DNA of 60,000 nt, taken from NCBI GenBank assembly GCA_030704615.1, contig CM060732.1, forward strand, positions 29,991,053 to 30,051,052, written 5' to 3'. Both the position numbers and the translations under genes were made by a program. Each line of letters starts with the position of its first letter. Position 1 is the first letter of the stretch. Of this stretch, positions 54,501-60,000 are shown piece after piece. Source of the stretch: Takakia lepidozioides (taxonomy: Eukaryota > Streptophyta > Takakiopsida > Takakiales > Takakiaceae). The notes beneath the pieces are model-generated. The model did no database searches. It was given only the letters and a program-made list of their open reading frames with translations, and was not told the DNA's origin.

Positions 54501-55729
54501 ATTTGGTGTCATGGAACGCCATGCTTGCAGGATATGTACAGCAGGGGCACGGGATGGACGCTTTGGAGACCTATGAGCAAATGATGGGGGAAGGGGTGAA
54601 GTGTAACCACATCACGTTTGTGTGCGTTTGCAATGCTTGTGCAAGCCTGGCAGCCCTGGAAAAGGGCAAAGAGGTGCATGGCGACATGATCACAGCTGGA
54701 ATTGTACCCGATGTCATTCTGAACACTGCCCTGGTGGACATGTATGCGAAATGTGGGTGCATCGAGGATGCAAAGGGAGTGTTCGACAGTATGGCTGAAC
54801 GAGATGTGGTGTCGTGGAACGCGATGATCGCAGGATATGCCCAGCATGGTTGTCATAGGGAGGTCCTGCAACTATTTGAAGGAATGCAAAAGAACGGCTT
54901 GAAGCCGGACAGTATCACCTTTATATGTGTTCTCTCTGCATGCAGCCACAGTGGCCTACTGAATGAAGGAAGACGCTACTTCAATTCCCTGAGTCAAGAT
55001 CATGGTGTCACTCCGACAGTAAAGCACTTTGGCTGCATGGTGGACCTTCTTGGACGTGCGGGACAATTGGATGAGGCAGTGGACCTGATTAATAAAATGC
55101 CAAATAATCCAGATGTTGTGGTGTGGAAGGCCTTTCTTGGTGCCTGCAGAATCCATGGCAATGTGGAGATGGCTGAACGTGCAGCAACATTTATCCTCAA
55201 GTGGGATAAACAGGATGCTGCTACTTATGTGTTGCTATCAAACATCTATGCTGCAGCTGGCAGGTGGGATGATAGTGCAAAGGTGAGAAGAATGATGAAG
55301 GTCAGAGGGGTTAGAAAGGAGCCAGGTCGCTGCTGCATTGAGGTTGGCAACAGGGTGCACACCTTCGTTGTAGATGACAAGTTGCATCCCAGGATTAAGG
55401 AAATCCATGCTGAGCTGAGAAGATTGTCTGGGCAGATGAAGGAGGCGGGGTATGTGCCTGACACGCGCTTTGTACTGCATGATGTGGGGGAGGAGGAAAA
55501 GGAATTTTCTCTTTGCCACCACAGTGAGAAGCTGGCCATTGGTTTTGGGCTGATCAGCACGACCCCTAGGACGCCTCTCCGTCTCATCAAGAATCTTCGA
55601 GTGTGTGGTGACTGCCACACCTCCACCAAATTCATCTCAAAGATTGTTGGCCGAGCAATTGTTGTACGGGACGCTAGCCGCTTTCACCACTTTGAAGATG
55701 GGATTTGTTCTTGTGGGGATTACTGGTGA
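51593..55729 (+). CDS. PPR-DYW RNA-editing factor with N-terminal PDF motif
   Basis: An intronless main exon, open from the acceptor at 51,592 to the TGA at 55,729. It starts with the second half of a PDF motif (VHPRGPDFKHKITYASLRIN). The first in-frame ATG is at 51,737, an alternative start giving 1,330 residues. About ten PPR P-L-S triplets (~101 residues each) follow from 51.88 kb, then the final P2-L2-S2, E region (YVLLSNIYAAAGRWDDSAKV), PG box (KEPGRCCIEV) and a complete DYW domain. The latter has HSE at 55,520, CGDC at 55,604 and the terminal CSCGDYW. DYW proteins deaminate C to U in mitochondrial or plastid RNA, and the PPR array selects the site. The last exon looks intact, unlike its two paralogues in this window. 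Transit peptide not identified. Confidence 0.9.
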   Translation, partial: VHPRGPDFKHKITYASLRINSYKKPAWVDGQLKAAAAAAQLIKSGTSIMTTTSERGSREGVHNASSGTSGDVKMLCEAGRLTEALQTLNQGGTSADSDTYVCLLRKCIKMKGLEAGKQVHTHIIQSGFTPDVFLLNTLVNMYVKCGSIMDAHQVFNRMPQRSLITWNIMLAGFTKHGCGGNALETYEQMLREGVKPNHITFVCVCNACASLGALEKGKEVHGDIVKAGIVPDVILNTALVDMYAKCGCIKDAKGVFNTIAERDVVSWNAMLAGFAQQGHGMEALETYDQMMGEGVKPNHITFVCICNACAGLASLEKGKEVHGDIVKSGIVPNVILNTALVNMYAKCGSIEDAKGVFNNMAERDVVSWSAMIAGYAQQGRGVEALETYEQMMQEGVKPDPITCVSVCNACASLVALEKGKEVHGDIVRAGIVPNVILNNTLVDMYAKCGCIEDAKGVFDSMAERDVASWSAMIAGYAQQGHGMEALETYEQMMCEGVKPNHVTFVCICNACASLSTLEKGKEVHGDIVKSGIVPDVILNTALVHMYAKCGSIEDAKGVFNNMAERDLVSWNAMLAGYAQQGHGMEALETYEQMMGEGVKCNHITFVCVCNACASLAALEKGKEVHGDIVRAGIVPNVILNNTLVDMYAKCGCIEDAKGVFDSMAERDVASWSAMIAGYAQQGHGMEALETYEQMMCEGVKPNHITFVCVCNACASLATLEKGKEVHGDIVKSGIVPDVILNTALVHMYAKCGSIEEAKGVFNNMAERDLVSWNAMLAGYAQQGHGMEALETYEQMMGEGVKCNHITFVCVCNACASLAALEKGKEVHGDIVRAGIVPNVILNNTLVDMYAKCGCIEDAKGVFDSMAERDVASWSAMIAGYAQQGHGMEALETYEQMMCEGVKPNHITFVCICNACAILATLEKGKEVHVDIVKSGIVPDVILNTALVHMYAKCGSIEDAKGVFNNMAERDLVSWNAMLAGYVQQGHGMDALETYEQMMGEGVKCNHITFVCVCNACASLAALEKGKEVHGDMITAGIVPDVILNTALVDMYAKCGCIEDAKGVFDSMAERDVVSWNAMIAGYAQHGCHREVLQLFEGMQKNGLKPDSITFICVLSACSHSGLLNEGRRYFNSLSQDHGVTPTVKHFGCMVDLLGRAGQLDEAVDLINKMPNNPDVVVWKAFLGACRIHGNVEMAERAATFILKWDKQDAATYVLLSNIYAAAGRWDDSAKVRRMMKVRGVRKEPGRCCIEVGNRVHTFVVDDKLHPRIKEIHAELRRLSGQMKEAGYVPDTRFVLHDVGEEEKEFSLCHHSEKLAIGFGLISTTPRTPLRLIKNLRVCGDCHTSTKFISKIVGRAIVVRDASRFHHFEDGICSCGDYW
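52876..54693 (+). repeat. 606-bp higher-order repeat in the PPR array
   Basis: Three consecutive 606-bp units (about 52,876, 53,482 and 54,088), each two P-L-S triplets (202 residues). Units two and three differ at only a few bases; the first is slightly more diverged. Within a unit the two triplets differ consistently: NNTLVDMYAKCGCIEDAKGV versus NTALVHMYAKCGSIEDAKGV, and VASWSAMIAG versus LVSWNAMLAG. This points to recent unequal crossing-over or gene conversion of a two-triplet block. Confidence 0.85.
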
Positions 55730-56725
55730 AAGGATGTTTTCCTGGAAAGATGCGAGTGTCTTGCTTCATTTGTTGATCTGTGTAGCTAGTACCATGATGT
55801 ATGTTGAGTGCATTTCTGTACTGTTTGAGTCCTAGAGGATTGGTGATAGACGCCTGTTCAGTCATAGGCCAACTTACCCTAGTGTTTTGGATGGAGGGCT
55901 AGTGATGAATTGAGAATCCCCAGAGTTCTCGACGTTGGTCTTACAAGGTAAAATTGGGGGGCTCTACTCTTCCCACCACGAGAACTAAACAGGGCCACCC
56001 ACCCCGTCAGTCCAATGCGACCCCATCATGGCGCTGGAGCGGAAGAGAAAACGACATGGGCGGCCACACCCAACTTTTGCTTTAACACATGCTTCATCCC
56101 CTAAGTGACTCCCTGTTCATTTGTGCATGATTGTGCGAGATACAATCCCGTGTAGGCCACGCGTCCAAGCATGTGCCTCACTTAGCTACACCATGTTCAA
56201 TGTTGTCAATCTGACCAACGCATCCCTAGATTTCACGGTAGGCAGTCCTCACGACTCCGTATTCTACCAATCTCTGCCCACAGTGACGATTCACAGTTCG
56301 CCCTTGCTGCGTTCATTACACCTTGGTAGTTGATTTCAATCATGTTCGAAATCGGTCTGTCAGCACTCTCAACGCTGTCATTTCTGAGCTATTTCTACAT
56401 ATTCAGTATTTTGAGATCTGTCTGAACATCTCAACCTTGCTCAGAACTGACAGCGTTCACGCCATGCAATGACTACACAAAGACTATCGTGTACAAATGT
56501 ACCGTTGTCCACTTCTCTCATTGCTTCATGATACATGATGTTCATACAACCCATGATCCGCCATGATCCCTCATCTTTCATGAGCCTGTCCAGCCAGATC
56601 ATCCCACGTCAATTGCATGGCTGAAAGCAGCATACCATGTTTATCTGCACTAGGTAATGTTTTTAATACATGACTTTGTTATTTCGCCACTTCCCATATT
56701 GTTATAGTATGATCCTAACAGTTAA
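55730..56725. other. 3' flank of the PPR gene, no other gene
   Basis: Contains the likely 3' untranslated region. No further coding sequence is supported. It ends at the TTAA target site (56,722-56,725) of the next element. Confidence 0.45.
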
Positions 56726-58010
56726 CCCTTCAAGGACGAGCCTGTTTTTGGTGGGCCCCGTCTAAAACCAGACATACCCTCACGGATGAGGGTGTATCTC
56801 CCATTGGACAAACATCGGAGGGGATGAACCGTTCCAAAGTCATCCTACCTACTTCATGCACCTGAAGTAAAAATTTCAGGAGAATTGACCGTCTAAAGTG
56901 GAAGATTATAACAAAAATTCTAGGCTTTTTTTTTGGTTGGATATATTTTCAACATGAAAATTTGGTTTGACCAAGCAGATTGCCAACCTTTTTGATTTTT
57001 CATTGATACAGCCTACCCAGATTCAGATTATATGGCACCCACAGCAAAGCCGACCCGCCATTCCCACGATCTGGTCACCATGCCCACCCGTTGTGTCCGC
57101 ACCACGACTTCCAACGGTCACGGTCAACAGTCACAGTCAACCATCACGACCTGGGCTCGTGGTATCTCGTGATACCGCCCCAACGGCCCATCACGGCCAT
57201 TATTAATTCCAGATCCAAATTCCAAAAATGCATAATGGTTGCTTTGTATGGGAAAACAGGGGGGTCAAAATGCCAATTTCTCTCATGGGAAAAACACATC
57301 CCCCCAAATGTGGGGCAATTTGTGAGGGAATCCAAATTCCTCTGGTCATGTTGTTGTTTGCCTACCTACCGAGTACCTTGGAAAAAAAATTCCACATTCT
57401 AAGCTGTTTGTAGGCAAAGATTGCCAAAAAACCGAATCCCTACTTGAATCCCAGCTCCGGCCAAGAATTGCCGGAGCCGGTGGACATTTCCGGCCAAAAA
57501 ATCCGGCCACGTCATCACAAACCAAGGAAGTCACGGGGCCCTCCACCCTGCGTTTCAGCGCTCTCCCTCCATGACCTGCCAACGGCCACCTGATTGGGCC
57601 ACGCACCTAAATCCTACGCGGGTGAGAATCTCCCGCCCCCGCCACCTGCCACCTGATTGGGCCACTTGCCTGGCGTTTCGCGCGTGCCGTGGGTCCGCCG
57701 CTGTCCGCACGGGCGGACATGCAGCCCCCGCTGTCACCCGCTGCCGGCAAACGCCCACCCTCCCCAATCCTGCCTGCCACGTCTGCCAGTCAACCTGCTG
57801 ACGGGCCCAAAACCACAGGATTTTGGGTACCCCTCCAGATTCCAAAAAATCCTGACGGCGGGGGATTAGATTTTTTAGGGTGCGATCAACACAGGGGGCG
57901 TAAATATTTATGGGCTACACTTTTCGTTCGGGAATCGTTTTCATCCGACATGATCTGCGCATTTATCATCCAATCGAAATTTCGACCCGAGTCGCCTCGT
58001 CCTTGAAGGG
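56726..58010. mobile_element. piggyBac-like non-autonomous element (1,285 bp)
   Basis: Both ends are the inverted 15-mer CCCTTCAAGGACGAG, and both are flanked by TTAA (56,722-56,725 and 58,011-58,014). A TTAA duplication with TIRs starting CCC is the signature of piggyBac transposons. The interior has no transposase-like ORF, so it is non-autonomous. It contains one copy of a repeat also found at 18.9 kb and a G/C-rich right half with two CCACCTGATTGGGCCAC repeats. piggyBac is uncommon in plants, which makes the assignment worth testing. Confidence 0.7.
57063..57200 (-). repeat. Dispersed repeat, copy 2
   Basis: Reverse-complement match of 18,900-19,039, nested in the piggyBac-like element. 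Confidence 0.65.
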
Positions 58011-58067
58011 TTAAGGGATACTTCATGATAATGAACCGTTGCGTTCCTTACACAATGTCGTGCCCCA

Positions 58068-58640
58068 CTATTGGAGCCACTGTGAAAATAATGTACCCAA
58101 CTTTATAGGTAGATCAACAGCCATTTCTTTGCACTGCTCCAACTTTCTAGTGGCTAATCTTACCGCAGTACCTCTTTTTGCAGGATTGGTGCAAACACTG
58201 AATTTCTTTACTGCGCATTGGGATTTGAACGAATGAGTAGCTCCTGTATCTATCAAGAAAACTACTTCATCCCCTTTACAATAACCTTTTAATTGGATCA
58301 GATCCGTACCTCTTAGTAGCTCCATAGGCACTCCCAGCTCTCTTGATTTTTTCCCCTTTTGTCCTTGTTCTTGTGGTACTTTCTTCTTCAAGACTTGTTT
58401 ACCCGGAGATGCCATGTGGGTAAGTCTTGTACTCATAGGCTTTGTCACCACTTTGCAGAATAACATTATTTTGTAGTTCTAGAGAAGTTCCTCATACCCA
58501 TCTTTCTTCTCTTACTCTACATTATTAAATTTCCTCTCGCGTGTTGGGTTTAGGCAGTCATAACTCAAATGCCATATTCGCCACAAGCGAAACACTTGGG
58601 ACCTCTTTTCCCATTCTTGTGTGAGCCAATAGTGGTTTTT
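58068..58640 (-). pseudogene. Ty3/gypsy gag zinc knuckle and protease fragment
   Basis: Read leftwards: a zinc-knuckle-like start at ~58.6 kb (GPKCFACGEYG, followed by a stop where the His should come), a lysine-rich linker, and a retropepsin with a good active site, VVFLIDTGATHSF (~58.27-58.23 kb). The frame is closed near 58.07 kb without RT. It is a different family or copy from the 24-28 kb element, whose protease has lost its Asp. Confidence 0.65.
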
Positions 58641-58726
58641 TCCCCTTGAACTCTTCCTTGGGTGTGGTTTTCTCACTTACCAAAGCCGTCTTATTGGGGG
58701 GATTCTCCGTTTCTCTTAAAGTTATT

Positions 58727-58748
58727 TATATATATATATATATATATA
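58727..58748. repeat. (TA)n microsatellite
   Basis: Eleven TA units. The GC-rich segment to its right (58.85-59.03 kb) holds repeated TGGGTCT/TGGGTCC words and no supported gene. Confidence 0.8.
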
Positions 58749-59098
58749 GACCACCAAAGAGAGGCCTCTCATTTTTGAATAATTGGGAGTTTATGTCTCA
58801 CGTGTGGGACAGGGCGCGCACGGACACACGGACGCGGGGTCGGCCTCCCCCACCTGCCAGCCGCGCAACACGGTCGGCAGCCCTGTAGCCACCCGCAGCC
58901 TAGCCCGCCCGCGGTCGCCGCTGGGTCCGCCTGCCATCGGTTCCCCACTGGGTCTGTCCAAGCTGGGTCTACCCGGTTGGGTCTGCTGGGTTTGCCCGCC
59001 AAGCAGCCCGATCCGGCAGACCCAAACGCACCCTAGATGACGTGGTGCCCATCTGACCGTGAAGCCGCATTGCTATCCTAGCCGCCCGGATTTAGGGC

Positions 59099-59662
59099 AT
59101 GGCAGCAGCCGCCAATTGTGGGCAAAGATTGTTTCATCGATCTTTTCCTCTCTCTGGTTTGTTCCTGCCAACGCGCTTCCCTCCTGCGAAAGAACATGCG
59201 CATTGTTGTCCTTCGCTTCCACTTTTGCAGGTCATATTACAGGTGCTTTCGAGTGCGCGAAGGGGTACTGTAGTGTATATGGCAACGGCCGTCGATGCCC
59301 AACCAGAAAGCTTTAGTATACGTCCACTGCGACTATGTCTTCAAACACCAAATGATGGGCCATTTTCTTGCAAAGATCTTTACTGGAAGAACAAGAGTTG
59401 TTCTGGATACATGGGCTCTCAAATGCGGGTCCGCACGGCCTGTATTCCCTGGGAGAGAGTGCCCGACTTTGTACTTGGAGAGGAGAGTAGAGACGGGTAT
59501 TCCACCCAATTTTACATAAATATGCATGTTAACACGAAGCCCGGACCGCGAAGAGCTCGAAGAGCTAACACATATCTAACCTCTATCATGTCTGCACCAT
59601 ATTCCCGCACTTCCTCTTTGTTTCTGTGCTTGTGCTTGCGTCACATGTACATGCATCATACG
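59099..59662 (+). CDS. Hypothetical protein (tentative)
   Basis: An ATG in a good plant context (ggcATGGC) opens a 188-codon frame beginning MAAAANCGQRLFHRSF, which could be an organelle-targeting start. It continues through FSCKDLYWKNKSCSGYMGSQ and ACIPWERVPDFVLGEESRDG to a basic segment, KPGPRRARRANTYL. A possible acceptor (TTTTGCAG) lies near 59,230, so an intron is conceivable. No family is recognised, and other frames are also open for part of the way. Confidence 0.3.
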
Positions 59663-59733
59663 TAGATAAGGTTTAGGCTGTCTTACATGCTTACAGAACT
59701 CCATGGGTGTCGATGACATATTCCAATACGACC

Positions 59734-60000
59734 CTATCCAGATATCAGTGTTGCTATGGTCCAGAGGACAAGCGCACCAACAATTTGACTGTCACGGATC
59801 CTAAAGTCAAGCGAGGATGTCCCGACGTCGGGGCTGGAAGCAGTAATCCTCACAAAGGTCCAAAATGAAAGAAAAGCCAATACGACGAGTCTTACAAGCG
59901 TGGTTGTCTCTGTTGTTTCAAAGTCTCGCAATGTTATCTTGCTCCAGACATTGGGGTCATCACATATTATAACAACATGCAACACCTGGATATGTCCGGA
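59734..60000 (-). CDS. Partial hydrophobic ORF running off the window
   Basis: Open from the window edge to a stop at 59,734. It contains two hydrophobic stretches (LVRLVVLAFLSFWTFV and IVGALVLWTIATLIS) separated by a polar segment. It could be the last exon of a membrane protein or chance. Not recognised. Confidence 0.25.
   Translation of the reverse strand, partial: SGHIQVLHVVIICDDPNVWSKITLRDFETTETTTLVRLVVLAFLSFWTFVRITASSPDVGTSSLDFRIRDSQIVGALVLWTIATLISG

Noticed and set aside
52388-54871. Long antisense ORFs opposite the PPR array (up to 235 codons)
   Set aside because: They repeat with the 606-bp period and are reverse-strand reflections of the PPR codons. They have no motif of their own.

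Overview
This is nuclear DNA from a land plant, most likely a seedless one (fern, lycophyte or similar). The evidence is spliced genes with GT-AG introns, a CYP72-clan cytochrome P450, a very large DYW-class pentatricopeptide (PPR) protein of the organelle RNA-editing type, and long stretches of decayed transposons. The species is inferred, not proven. A run of exactly 500 N (35,497-35,996) is a scaffold gap. Several single-base frameshifts lie in homopolymers, so some 'pseudogenes' may partly reflect sequencing error.

Layout. 0.5-3.7 kb: a small PIF/Harbinger-like MITE, then an apparently intact five-exon P450 on the minus strand. 4.6-10.7 kb: inverted SINE-like repeats, CACTA-like transposon ends, and a minus-strand decayed PPR gene containing a 197-bp tandem array. 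10.7-21 kb: three regularly spaced palindromes and remnants of at least three non-LTR retroelements. 21.7-28.3 kb: a minus-strand Ty3/gypsy element with protease, RT, RNase H, integrase and a coiled-coil ORF. 28.3-31 kb: an LTR fragment and a head-to-head inverted pair of an unknown gene. 31.3-40.1 kb: arrays of a 22-bp palindrome flank a probable minus-strand gene and a plus-strand MULE-like transposase gene with a SWIM zinc finger. 40.2-46.9 kb: two plus-strand copies of the 3' end of another gypsy family, with a second SWIM fragment between them.

47.6-55.7 kb is the most interesting part. A frameshifted minus-strand PPR-DYW remnant lies next to a plus-strand gene. That gene's last exon encodes about ten PPR triplets, an E region and a complete DYW deaminase domain. 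Upstream and in frame are exons for the 'PDF' motif otherwise known from OSB organellar single-stranded-DNA-binding proteins. The PDF exon pair is repeated four times, and the last copy runs without a stop into the PPR array. The decayed paralogue at 6.9-9.1 kb has the same PDF-to-PPR junction. I read this as a family of OSB-PDF/PPR-DYW fusion proteins. The PPR array contains a 606-bp higher-order repeat, so the predicted RNA target has a six-base periodicity.

55.7-60 kb: a 1,285-bp TTAA-flanked piggyBac-like non-autonomous element, a gypsy gag/protease fragment and two uncertain ORFs.
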